From: WHSV01 sp050694055
GTDB lineage: Bacteria; Actinomycetota; CADDZG01; WHSQ01
Length of the DNA stretch: 50,249 nt
Reading direction: 5' to 3'
Assembly (NCBI GenBank): GCA_050694055.1
Contig: JBOGWX010000028.1
Span: 1-50,249 of the forward strand
Under the pieces are notes generated by a model. It did no database searches and was not told where the DNA came from. It was given only the letters and a program-made list of their open reading frames with translations. This document shows positions 28,089-36,057 of this stretch, one piece after another (position 1 is the first letter of the stretch; each line of letters starts with the position of its first letter). A program made the position numbers and the translations under genes.

Positions 28089-29411
28089 TTACCGCGGGCT
28101 GTTTACGTTCAGGTCGCGTCTATGGATGGCCGTCTCTTGCGACGGCCAGTTCACTCGAGTCGCATCGAGCTCGAGTGGCGAGCCGGCCGAGTTCACCGCG
28201 AGCGTCTGGTGAACGCTCGTCCGCCCCGCTTCGAAGTTGAGTGCCGCGCCCGCCATGTAGAGCCGCCAGACGCGCGCGCGACCGGGCCCGACCAGTTCCA
28301 CGGCACGGTCCCAGTTCGCCTCCAGGTTGGAGACCCACCAACGAAGCGTGCGGGCATAGTGCTCCCGCAGCGAATGCACGTCTCGGACCTCGAGTCCCGA
28401 GGCGTGCACCGCGCTCACCACCCGACCGACCTCCTGGAGTTCCCCGTCCGGAAAGACGTACCGGGCGACGAAGGAGTTGCGGTCGAAGCCCGGCCCCCCC
28501 GACGGACGCGAGATGGCGTGGTTGAGGAGACGCCCGCCGGGGCTCAGCAGGCCGGCGAGCTTGTCGAGGTAGGCGCGCGTCTTGGCAATCCCGACGTGCT
28601 CGAACATCCCGATGCTGCTGATCGCGTCGTAGGGCCCGTCGTCGATATCCCTGTAATCCTGAATCCGAATCTCGATGCGGTCCGCGAGCCCGAGCTCGGC
28701 GACCCGTTTCGCCGCACCATCCGCCTGCTTGCGCGAGAGCGTGATCCCGACACAGCGCAAGTCGTATCGCAGGGTGGCATGGATGACCATCCCTCCCCAT
28801 CCGCACCCGACGTCGAGCAACCGCATGTTCGGCCTCAGCCGGAGCTTGCGCGCCACCAGTTCGTACTTCGCGTGCTGCGCATCGTCGAGACTCATGTTGT
28901 CGCGCTCGAAATAAGCGCACGAGTAGGTCATGGTCTCGCCGAGGATGATCCGGTAAAAGTCGTTGGACACGTCGTAATGGTGCGAGACCGCCTGCGCGTC
29001 CCTGTCGTTGGAGTGCAGCCGTCCCCGAAGCCGGACCTCTTCCGGCGGCGCCGAGGGCCGAGGGCCGAATGCGTGGAGGCTGCGAAGCGCTCGCAGCAGA
29101 TGCGCTCTTGCGCTCCGGCCGAGGCGTACCTTCACACCCCGCGCTGGATCCGCGAACGCGTCCCGAAGCTCGAGGATGTCGAATATCTCGCCCTCGATGT
29201 CGATGTCGCCGGCAACGTAAGCGCGCGCCAAGCCAAGTTCGCCGGGTGCCCACAACAGGTGCCGCAGCGCCGTCGGCGACCGCACGAAGACACTCGAGCG
29301 CGCTTCGTCTCGCCCGAGCGCGCTTCCGTCCCAGAAGCGCACCGGCAGGGCGGGCTCGTCGCCCAGCAGCGATACCAGCACCGGCTTCATCACAGAGGCG
29401 ACCGACTCCAT
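28089..29411 (-). CDS. Cyclopropane-fatty-acyl-phospholipid synthase-like methyltransferase
   Basis: A 440-residue SAM-dependent enzyme of the CFA/mycolic-acid cyclopropane synthase family. The N-terminal ~130 residues form the family's lipid-binding region. Then follow HHYDVSNDFYRIILGETMTYSCAYF, the SAM loop LLDVGCGWGGM, GITLSRKQADGA and SSIGMFEHVG, all CFA hallmarks. The expected product is cyclopropane or methyl-branched membrane fatty acid. The ATG at 29411 has AAAGGAG five bases upstream. Confidence 0.92.
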   Translation of the reverse strand: MESVASVMKPVLVSLLGDEPALPVRFWDGSALGRDEARSSVFVRSPTALRHLLWAPGELGLARAYVAGDIDIEGEIFDILELRDAFADPARGVKVRLGRSARAHLLRALRSLHAFGPRPSAPPEEVRLRGRLHSNDRDAQAVSHHYDVSNDFYRIILGETMTYSCAYFERDNMSLDDAQHAKYELVARKLRLRPNMRLLDVGCGWGGMVIHATLRYDLRCVGITLSRKQADGAAKRVAELGLADRIEIRIQDYRDIDDGPYDAISSIGMFEHVGIAKTRAYLDKLAGLLSPGGRLLNHAISRPSGGPGFDRNSFVARYVFPDGELQEVGRVVSAVHASGLEVRDVHSLREHYARTLRWWVSNLEANWDRAVELVGPGRARVWRLYMAGAALNFEAGRTSVHQTLAVNSAGSPLELDATRVNWPSQETAIHRRDLNVNSPR

Positions 29412-29571
29412 CCCACTCCTTTCGCTGTCTGATTGCGGAGGCTTGCTTCTCAGCAAAGCAGGCGGGGCCGGGCTCGGCCAGAGGGGTCGCCCATGTGTGA
29501 GGTTCGTCCGTGTTGCGAACACCTGCCGCACTAAGTCCGGGGGCATTGCCGCGCCGGCAAGGGCGGGGACC

Positions 29572-30375
29572 TCAGAGGTAGCTACGCAGGTCCCACAGTT
29601 CGGGGAAGAAGCGCTTCATGAGGGTCGTGTGCAGGTAGCCGGCCCCCGTGGTGCCGCCGGTTCCGGTCTTGGAGCCGATCTGGCGCTCGACCATCAGCAC
29701 ATGATGCTGACGCCACAGAGCGAACAACTCGTCGTGCGTCAGCAGGGCCTCCGAGAGATAGAACTCCTCGGCGTACTGCCGCCGGTTGCGGGCGACCTGC
29801 AGGAGGCTGGCCCGCCGGGCCTCCTCGTCGTCGGCGGGCATCGGGAGCCCCCGTTTCTCGAGCAGGGCGCAGAAACCGTCCCACAGACTCGGCCCTTCTA
29901 GTCGGCCGCGCAGACGCACCTCCTCGTCCTCGGTCAGCACCAGGCGCGCGACGTAACGCTCCTCCTTGAGACCCGACAGAAACTCGACCTCACGAAATTG
30001 GATCGACTGGAAGCCACTCGCCGGAGCGAGGTGCTGGCGGAACTCGAGGAAGTCCTGGGGCGACATCGACTCGATCACCGGGACCTGCTGGATCATGACG
30101 CGCTCGATGGAGTGGACGCGCTCGAGCAGATGCTTCGCCTGGTGCGCGTCGCCCTCCATCATCAGGTCCCTCACGCTCTCGAGCTCGAAGAGGAGTTGCT
30201 TGAACCACAGCTCGTAAGCCTGGTGCACCACGATGAACAACAGCTCATCGTGAGCGGGAGGGTCACTGAGAAGGTGCTGGAGCGACAGCAGGTCGGGGAT
30301 CTTGAGGTAGGTCCCGTAGGACAGCTCGCGATCCTGTTCGCCGAAGCGGGGCGGGCGCGGCCGGGACTCACTCAT
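29572..30375 (-). CDS. kynA: Tryptophan 2,3-dioxygenase
   Basis: A 267-residue haem enzyme that opens the tryptophan ring to N-formylkynurenine. Diagnostic segments are LSYGTYLKIPDLLSLQ, the FIVVHQAYELWFKQ active-site His stretch, APASGFQSIQFRE, and the proximal-His region HHVLMVERQIGSKTGTGGTTG. The length is typical of bacterial TDO. No other kynurenine gene is nearby. No SD before the ATG; the nearby TAACCA box is imperfect. Confidence 0.95.
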   Translation of the reverse strand: MSESRPRPPRFGEQDRELSYGTYLKIPDLLSLQHLLSDPPAHDELLFIVVHQAYELWFKQLLFELESVRDLMMEGDAHQAKHLLERVHSIERVMIQQVPVIESMSPQDFLEFRQHLAPASGFQSIQFREVEFLSGLKEERYVARLVLTEDEEVRLRGRLEGPSLWDGFCALLEKRGLPMPADDEEARRASLLQVARNRRQYAEEFYLSEALLTHDELFALWRQHHVLMVERQIGSKTGTGGTTGAGYLHTTLMKRFFPELWDLRSYL

Positions 30376-30445
30376 CGCTGCTTGGTTACCACAGCCACGG
30401 TGACGCCGCCGCGGGAAGTGGCAGCGAGAGCGACCGGAAAAACCC

Positions 30446-31552
30446 TTAGCCGAGGGTCGTCGAGACGATCGAGGCCCCGACCTCGATGATGTCGTACAGC
30501 TCGATCGCGTCCGGGTTCGACATCCGCACGCATCCGTGTGACGCCGCGGTTCCGAGAGAGGCGAGGTTCACGGTCCCGTGAAAGCGGATCGCGGGCGCCG
30601 ACCAGTTGATGGCGCGGACCCCGAGCGGGTTATCGGGACCGGGACCGATCTCGAGCGGCATGTCCTTGCCCCAGCCATCCGGTGCGGGGTTTATCCACGT
30701 CGGCATGTAACGCAACTCCGTAACCGAGTAGACACCGGTCGGCGTCGGGTAGGCGGGCTCGCCCACCGCGACGGTCCACGACCTCGAGATCTTCCCGTCT
30801 TCGTAGAGATAGAGCTTGCGCTCACCATGACGCACGAGCAAGACCTGACGGAAGTCGTCGCGCGTGACCTCCGGCTTGGTCGCCTTGTAGGCGACCTCGA
30901 CCCGCTCACCGCCGCCTCTCAGTGCCTTGCGGAGCGACTTGAACGTCTTGTCGGTGTTGACCGTAGTGCCGGTCCGTTCCTTGGTGAGCTCGACCCACCC
31001 GCTCGAGTAGTCGACGGCGGCGTCTACGGGCTCGGCGTCGACCTTGCCGGCGATCTTCTTGACGAGGGCCCTGGCCCCCTTGCCCGGATAGGTGATGGCC
31101 ACCTCGCGCCGGAAGTCGAGACGGTCGTCGAGAAAGCGCATGCCGACCTTGTCCACGAACGAGGTCTGCTCGCTCGCGCGCATCGCCGCCTCGACGGTGC
31201 TCCTGGCGTTCCCATGGGCTCCCAGCTTCCGCGGTGTCGTGGTCCACTTGCGGCCGTGGTGGGAGATCGTGATCTTGCGGTCGAGCTGAGGGCCAATCTC
31301 GGCCTTAACCGCCTTCAGGGCCTCGTCGGAGGTCATGCCCGCGACCTCCAGCCCGGCGACCGAGGTCCCCGGCAGGAACCTGCCCTCGTAGCCCTGCGAG
31401 TAGTCGTAGGTGGCGTAGGCCACGCCGGCGGCGCCCAGGCCCAGCACCCCGAGCAGCACGGCCACGATGACCACGGCCCTCTTGCCCACCCTGCGGCGGG
31501 CGTGCGAGCTCCCTGGACTCACCTCTCTGCCTGTCTTGTCTGCTCGGGTCAT
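30446..31552 (-). CDS. L,D-transpeptidase with peptidoglycan-binding domain
   Basis: A 368-residue exported wall enzyme. The N-terminus is basic and followed by a membrane segment (about 25-50). A PG_binding_4-like region lies at ~60-230 and a C-terminal YkuD domain at ~240-365. The catalytic motif is HGTVNLASLGTAASHGCVRM with Cys in SHGCVRM. It should form 3-3 cross-links or attach proteins to peptidoglycan. It is divergent from the CBS gene. Confidence 0.93.
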   Translation of the reverse strand: MTRADKTGREVSPGSSHARRRVGKRAVVIVAVLLGVLGLGAAGVAYATYDYSQGYEGRFLPGTSVAGLEVAGMTSDEALKAVKAEIGPQLDRKITISHHGRKWTTTPRKLGAHGNARSTVEAAMRASEQTSFVDKVGMRFLDDRLDFRREVAITYPGKGARALVKKIAGKVDAEPVDAAVDYSSGWVELTKERTGTTVNTDKTFKSLRKALRGGGERVEVAYKATKPEVTRDDFRQVLLVRHGERKLYLYEDGKISRSWTVAVGEPAYPTPTGVYSVTELRYMPTWINPAPDGWGKDMPLEIGPGPDNPLGVRAINWSAPAIRFHGTVNLASLGTAASHGCVRMSNPDAIELYDIIEVGASIVSTTLG

Positions 31553-31719
31553 GCGCCGTACCTCGGTTTTCGGGCTGCCAATCTTACCTGCGCCCTTGTG
31601 ATTTCCGGAAGCCCCTCTTTCAATCGGCCGAAATCACTCCCCAGTGGAGCCGCCGAGCCCGGGCCGTCGCACGGGCGCCGGCGGTTGCCCCCCGGGGAGG
31701 CCGGTGACACGATGAGCTC

Positions 31720-33105
31720 ATGGAGATCTACGACTCACTCATCGACCTCATCGGCAACACTCCCCTTTACCGCTTTAGGGCCATCTCGAGGAACCTCGCC
31801 TGCGATGTGGTGGCCAAGCTCGAGATGCTGAACCCGGGCGGCAGCGTCAAGGACCGCATCGGCATCCGCATGATCGAGGCCGCCGAGCGCGACGGGCTGC
31901 TGCGACCCGGCGGCACGATCGTCGAGCCGACTTCGGGCAATACCGGAGTGGGCCTCGCGATGGCGGCGGCAACCAAAGGCTACAAGTGCGTGTTCACCAT
32001 GCCCGACAAGATGAGCCAGGAGAAGATCTCGCTGCTGCGCGCCTACGGAGCAGAGGTGGTCATCGCTCCCACGGCCGTGCCGCCCGACCACCCCGATTCC
32101 TACTACCGCGTCGCCGACCGTCTGACCGAAGAGATCCCCGGCGCGTTCCAGCCGAACCAGTACTTCAACCGCTCGAACCCGGCCACGCACTACGAGACGA
32201 CCGGGCCCGAGATCTGGCGCCAGACCGAAGGCCGCATCACTCACTTCGTCGCGGGCGTGGGGACCGGAGGCACCATCACCGGCAGCGGGCGCTACCTCAA
32301 GGAACGGAATCCCGGCATTCAGGTGATCGGGGCGGACCCCGACGGCTCGGTGTACTCGACCGCCGAGGCCAGGCCCTATCTCGTCGAGGGGGTCGGCGAG
32401 GACTTCTGGCCCGAGACCTTCGACCCGGAGGTCGTCGACCGTTACGTCACCGTGTCGGACAAGGACTCGTTCTTGGCGGCGCGGAGGGTCACGCGCGAGG
32501 AGGGCCTGCTGCTCGGCGGCTCGGGAGGGCTCGCGGTGCACGCGGCGCTCGCGGTGGCGGCCGAGCTCGGTGAGAACGCGCTCATGGTCGTGCTCCTGCC
32601 CGACTCGGGGCGCGGCTACCTGTCCAAGCTCTACAACGACTCGTGGATGCTCGAGCACGGCTTCCTCGATCGCCCAGGGACGGCCGCCCGCATCGGCGAG
32701 ATTGTCGCCGCCAAGCGGAGGCTCGAGCCCGACCTGCCCGATCTCGTCGCGGTGGCGCGCGACGAGAAGGTGGGCCGGGCCATCGACCTGCTGCAGAGCT
32801 ACGGCATCAGTCAGATCCCGGTGGCGACCTCGGACAAGCCCGAGACCGTGGACGACATCGTCGGGTCGGTGCACGAACGAGGACTCCTCGACCGGGTCTT
32901 TCGCGACCGAGATGCGGTCGGCCGCTCGGTCGCGGAGGTGATGGACGAGGCCCTGCCGACGGTCGAGCTACGCCACGGTATCGACGACGTCGTCATGGAT
33001 CTATCTCAGGGGGCCGAGGCCGTCGTGGTGGTGGACGGCTCGAAGCCCGTCGGAGTGCTGTCGCGCGCCGACCTCCTGGAGTTCCTGGCCCACCAACCGA
33101 GCTGA
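31720..33105 (+). CDS. Cystathionine beta-synthase with CBS domains
   Basis: A 461-residue PLP enzyme. The PLP lysine is K44 in GGSVKDR, with TSGNTGVGLAM and the GTGGTITG phosphate loop following. The last ~120 residues form two CBS motifs (SQIPVATSDKPETVDDI... and AVVVVDGSKPVGVLSRADLLEFL), which regulate the enzyme in other species. It condenses serine and homocysteine to cystathionine. A CACGAT box six bases before the ATG could be its -10. The partner gamma-synthase/lyase is 3 kb downstream beyond the Rhs insertion. Confidence 0.93.
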   Translation: MEIYDSLIDLIGNTPLYRFRAISRNLACDVVAKLEMLNPGGSVKDRIGIRMIEAAERDGLLRPGGTIVEPTSGNTGVGLAMAAATKGYKCVFTMPDKMSQEKISLLRAYGAEVVIAPTAVPPDHPDSYYRVADRLTEEIPGAFQPNQYFNRSNPATHYETTGPEIWRQTEGRITHFVAGVGTGGTITGSGRYLKERNPGIQVIGADPDGSVYSTAEARPYLVEGVGEDFWPETFDPEVVDRYVTVSDKDSFLAARRVTREEGLLLGGSGGLAVHAALAVAAELGENALMVVLLPDSGRGYLSKLYNDSWMLEHGFLDRPGTAARIGEIVAAKRRLEPDLPDLVAVARDEKVGRAIDLLQSYGISQIPVATSDKPETVDDIVGSVHERGLLDRVFRDRDAVGRSVAEVMDEALPTVELRHGIDDVVMDLSQGAEAVVVVDGSKPVGVLSRADLLEFLAHQPS

Positions 33106-33109
33106 CGCG

Positions 33110-33682
33110 TCAACGCCGAGCGGGCAGCAACCACTTAGCCAGCGCGACGAGCGCGACGAGCGCCAGGATGGCGGCCGCTCCAACGAGCAGACCGGGTGGG
33201 CCGGCCTCGCCGCCCGGATCATTCTGCGCGCCGGAGGGTTCGACCTCGCCCGCCGGAGGCCTGCCGCCGAAGCTCACGGACGCGCCGACCGTCTCCGTGC
33301 GGGTGCAGAGGTGGGTCTGCAGGCCGCGGCGACTCTCGTACGCGAACACGATGTAACGGCCGCCTTCTCGGAACTTGATGCCGCACGAGGCTCCCTCGGA
33401 GTGGGAGTTGACCTCGATCGCGGATTCGACCCCGCCGCCGAGGACCTCGTCGACGGCAAAGGTGTAGAGGAAGTTTCCACCGGCCGCCACCACCGGCCCA
33501 CCGCTGGGTCGGTCGGTCCGCTCGCTTGATGTCACGACGCCGACGAAGGCGGCGTCCGCGTCCTCGACGGCGGCCTCGAGTGGGGGCGGAGGAGCGCACG
33601 AACAGGCCAGTGCCGGACCGGGCACCGCGAACACGACGCCCCCGGCCAGGAGAAGGATCGTCAGCAACCAACGGGTTCGCAC
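33110..33682 (-). CDS. Secreted TIMP/NTR-like protein with C-terminal membrane anchor
   Basis: A 190-residue exported protein. A signal peptide ends at ALA before CSCAPPPPLEAAVEDADAAFVGVV, the Cys-x-Cys start typical of the netrin-like/TIMP fold. Later cysteines (SCGIKF and HLCTR) could form disulfides. A C-terminal membrane segment (about 165-185) and RR end suggest surface display. Function is unknown in bacteria. The N-terminal 70 codons are covered by the left direct repeat, and a broken second copy lies at 35153-35368. Confidence 0.7.
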   Translation of the reverse strand: MRTRWLLTILLLAGGVVFAVPGPALACSCAPPPPLEAAVEDADAAFVGVVTSSERTDRPSGGPVVAAGGNFLYTFAVDEVLGGGVESAIEVNSHSEGASCGIKFREGGRYIVFAYESRRGLQTHLCTRTETVGASVSFGGRPPAGEVEPSGAQNDPGGEAGPPGLLVGAAAILALVALVALAKWLLPARR

Positions 33683-33745
33683 GATCCTTGGACGGACCTC
33701 GCCGTCGTCAGGTTCCCGTTACAGGCCCTTGCACTGGTCTTCTTT
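33468..33745. repeat. Left copy of a 278-bp direct repeat flanking the Rhs island
   Basis: About 90% identical by eye to 35153-35431 (roughly 26 differences including one inserted A). It spans the N-terminal part of the TIMP-like gene and the last ~8 codons of a beta-helix-type gene (QCKGL stop). Similarity stops sharply after 33745. Confidence 0.85.
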
Positions 33746-33756
33746 CCCCAGCGCAC

Positions 33757-33993
33757 TCAATCAAGACTTCTCTTTAACGTAAGCAATAACGGGGGGAAGA
33801 GAATCCCCGCGATCAGCCAGCCGAGAAAAGTAGGCACTCCGGGCCAGCCGCCCAAGGAGACGGCTACAGGCACAAGCGCACCGTCAATGCTGACATGTAC
33901 GTAATCCCATCTCCGTTCCTGTTTCCTCCACCAGATCCACGTCATATCAACGAGGCAGAACACCAAGATGACGGCAGCAGCGAGGCCAGCCAT
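33757..33993 (-). CDS. Small membrane protein, candidate Rhs immunity protein (copy B)
   Basis: A 78-residue hydrophobic protein with two or three membrane segments (about 3-22, 38-48, 55-72), WW and VDxT motifs near 16-22, and GWPGVPTFLGWL in the last third. It overlaps the 3' end of the Rhs gene by 47 bp, the usual toxin-immunity order. It aligns without gaps to the 79-residue product at 34706-34945, with 32 identical positions of 78. Function as immunity protein is inferred from context only. Confidence 0.6.
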   Translation of the reverse strand: MAGLAAAVILVFCLVDMTWIWWRKQERRWDYVHVSIDGALVPVAVSLGGWPGVPTFLGWLIAGILFPPLLLTLKRSLD

Positions 33994-34675
33994 TAGTACG
34001 AACTGAAACCGTGACAGTAGCCACTGATAATGTGCTTAGCACGCTCACCCATGTCGCTGACTTAAACGCTCCCTTAGCCATTGCCATCACTGTCTTGTAA
34101 GCCGGAGAGGGTTTCATTGCTACCCACCCAACACCGGGGGCAGGCCGCTTCGGAGGATGTTTCTCCGCTACGTAGATCATTCCTCGCACATTCCGAAGAC
34201 TCGCTTTCGGTACGCTGTCAGCTCCCCACCAATCAATGTAGCTGAGCCCTCCGATAGCACGATTGATGATGCCAGGCCCGCAGAACATTCTGTCTGCCGC
34301 GCTCGCAACCTTTCGACCAGCAGTTGTGATTCCGTTCCAAGCATCCCCAAAGAAGTCAGCTACGCCATCCCATGGAGCCAAACCCAGCGGATCGGTCGCA
34401 TTGCAAGGGGAGTTGCCAACATAAGCATAGAGATTCGCGTCGCCCCCCTCGAACCCGATCGGATCCTCTGAGATGAACCTGCCCCAGGTGGGGTTGTAGT
34501 AGCGGGCCCGGTAGTACATGAGCCCGGTGCCATCGTCCTCTCGGCCGGTGAACTTGAAACTGTTCGTCGACGCCTCCCCCGAGGTCGAGAACTTGCCGAA
34601 CGGCTCGTAGGTGTAATCCGTCTTGATCACACTCAAGCCGTCCGCCCGCTGGGTATATCTTCGGATGTGGCTCAC
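33947..34675 (-). CDS. Rhs-repeat core C-terminal module with toxin-like tail (orphan)
   Basis: A 242-residue product. Residues 20-99 are a textbook Rhs-associated core (YTYEPFG, FTGREDDGTGLMYYRARYYNPTWGRFISEDPIG, NLYAYVGNSP, DPLGL at 95-99). After this boundary comes a variable ~140-residue tail, the position where Rhs/YD proteins carry toxin domains, ending in a hydrophobic stretch. The long N-terminal YD-repeat shell is absent, so this is an orphan cassette or a decayed gene. It starts GTG 30 bases after the first immunity-like gene. GC is lower than the neighbours. The tail is not a toxin family I recognise. Confidence 0.65.
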   Translation of the reverse strand: MSHIRRYTQRADGLSVIKTDYTYEPFGKFSTSGEASTNSFKFTGREDDGTGLMYYRARYYNPTWGRFISEDPIGFEGGDANLYAYVGNSPCNATDPLGLAPWDGVADFFGDAWNGITTAGRKVASAADRMFCGPGIINRAIGGLSYIDWWGADSVPKASLRNVRGMIYVAEKHPPKRPAPGVGWVAMKPSPAYKTVMAMAKGAFKSATWVSVLSTLSVATVTVSVRTNGWPRCCRHLGVLPR

Positions 34676-34705
34676 GAAGTCTGACGCAGAACATTGAGGC
34701 GCAAC

Positions 34706-34945
34706 CTACGCCTGCATCTGGCGGCGCAGGTACAAGAGAGTTGGAGGCATCGTTGCGCCCACCGACAGCCACGACAGGAAGGTAAGCCCTCCGGGCCAAT
34801 CATGGAGAGCTACTGCACAAACGAGAACGACTCCGTCGCCTGCAATTCGGTAATAGTCAAACCGATGATGATCGCCTCGCCAGTACACGATGGTCGTGTC
34901 GACAAAGGAGATCAGCATCAGCAATGCGATGGATAAACCCATCAT
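34706..34945 (-). CDS. Small membrane protein, candidate immunity protein (copy A)
   Basis: A 79-residue hydrophobic protein related to the 78-residue copy B. Shared features include VDxT near 15-18, WR, a DY pair, WPGxxTFLxWLxxG and PPxLLxLxR at the C-terminus. Its ATG overlaps the stop of a short upstream remnant (ATGA), implying it was once coupled to a toxin gene. No other function is suggested. Confidence 0.6.
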   Translation of the reverse strand: MMGLSIALLMLISFVDTTIVYWRGDHHRFDYYRIAGDGVVLVCAVALHDWPGGLTFLSWLSVGATMPPTLLYLRRQMQA

Positions 34946-35091
34946 TGCGGATTCTCGCTAAAAGCTCGACACGCGCCGCTGATAGCCGTGGCCCCCAAAC
35001 TGACGTAACCAAAAGCCGACACTATGCCCTTCGCCAAACCCAGAGTGCGCAGCCAAAAACGCAGCACGTCCGATACGTCGTTATTAGGATC
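34942..35091 (-). pseudogene. Remnant of a second Rhs toxin tail
   Basis: A 49-codon open frame without a start codon ends in a TGA that overlaps the immunity-like ATG (34942-34945). Its end is hydrophobic and contains LAKG 30 codons before the immunity start, as does the Rhs product at 33947 (MAKG, 29 codons before its immunity start). Similarity is weak (about 6 of 27 identical), so homology rests on position. It looks like the tail of a lost cassette. Confidence 0.4.
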
Positions 35092-35152
35092 TCAGGAGAT
35101 CTCAAACCAAACTCAGATCAATCCGGTTATCCCCATGATTTCGCGGAGTCTC

Positions 35153-35368
35153 AGGAAGTTTCCACCGGCCGGCACCACCGGCCCGCCACCGGGCCGGTCG
35201 GTCAGCTCGCCCGATGTCACGACGCCGACGAAAGGCGGCGTCCGCGTCCTTGACGGCGATCTCGAGTGGGGGCGGAGGAGCGCACGAACAGGCCAGTGCC
35301 CGGCCGGGCACCGCAAACACGAGGCCTCCGGCAACGAGCAGCATCGTCAGCAACAAACGGGTTCGCAC
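35153..35368 (-). pseudogene. Truncated TIMP-like gene copy
   Basis: The first ~45 residues (signal peptide, CSCAPPPPLEIAVKDADAAF) match the intact gene at 33110-33682. After the extra A the frame shifts into arginine-rich sequence and ends near 35102. The rest of the gene is missing at the repeat boundary. It is the reciprocal fragment expected from an insertion flanked by duplication. Confidence 0.8.
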
Positions 35369-35431
35369 GATCCTTGGACGGACCTCGCCGTCGTCAGGTC
35401 TCCGCTACAGGCCCTTGCACTGGTCCTCTTT
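35153..35431. repeat. Right copy of the direct repeat flanking the Rhs island
   Basis: Matches 33468-33745 at about 90%. It contains a one-base insertion (an extra A near 35232) relative to the left copy, which breaks the TIMP-like frame, and it continues into the intact beta-helix gene. Confidence 0.85.
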
Positions 35432-35962
35432 GTTGCCCTTCACCCGGTTGCTGCCACCGGTCGGCGCCGGCTTGTTCTCCTTGCACTGAAGATTTCCGTC
35501 GATGACGTTGGCGCGGATCGTGACGCCGCCGGTGTTCTGAAAGACCTGAACATTGCCGCCCACGGTGTTCTTGCGAATCACCAAGCCCCGGGTCTGATCG
35601 TCGTAGAGGATGTCTCCGTTGACCTTCGAGTTGGCGACCTTGGCCTTCTTGCCCTGAACGACCTGGACGTTGCCACCGACGAACGAGTCCTTGCGAACGA
35701 TCACGTTGCGCGCGCCCTCGCCTTGCACGTTGCCGATGACGCGCACGTCGATCGCTTCGAGACGGGCACCGTCGTTGATCTTGATGGTGCCCTTCACCTT
35801 CGTCTTCTTTAGCGTGCACGAGGCACCCTGAGGCACCTTCACATTGTCGAGGGTCTTGGCGCCGATAGTGCCTCGGCAGACCTTCTCCTCGGCCAGGGCG
35901 ATCTGTGGGACGACGCCGATGGTCAGAAGTGCCGCCAGCAAGATCGTCAATCTCCGCATCAT
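35405..35962 (-). CDS. Secreted right-handed beta-helix-like repeat protein
   Basis: A 185-residue exported protein. A signal peptide ends near ALA (residue 24). The rest is a chain of short repeats of the pattern VxGNVQV, IRKNTVGGNVQVFQN, VIDGNLQC, typical of parallel beta-helices. Three or four cysteines may form disulfides. It ends NKEDQCKGL; the same last codons appear at the left repeat, so an ancestral copy sat next to the TIMP-like gene. A good site AGGAGGG precedes the ATG. Function unknown. Confidence 0.7.
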   Translation of the reverse strand: MMRRLTILLAALLTIGVVPQIALAEEKVCRGTIGAKTLDNVKVPQGASCTLKKTKVKGTIKINDGARLEAIDVRVIGNVQGEGARNVIVRKDSFVGGNVQVVQGKKAKVANSKVNGDILYDDQTRGLVIRKNTVGGNVQVFQNTGGVTIRANVIDGNLQCKENKPAPTGGSNRVKGNKEDQCKGL

Positions 35963-36057
35963 GAATCCCTCCTCGGGAACAGGCATGTGATCACCGTGCC
36001 CCGCTGCCGTGAAGCCTCGATGAGGAGATCGTGAGAAGGCTCTTAGAGTCGCGCGTC

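Noticed and set aside
33947..34030. A frameshifted Rhs tail ending in a TAA that overlaps the immunity-like ATG
   Set aside because: A -1 frame does end there with a protein-like stretch, but the 0 frame better resembles the second toxin-tail remnant (AKG spacing and hydrophobicity), so no frameshift is needed.
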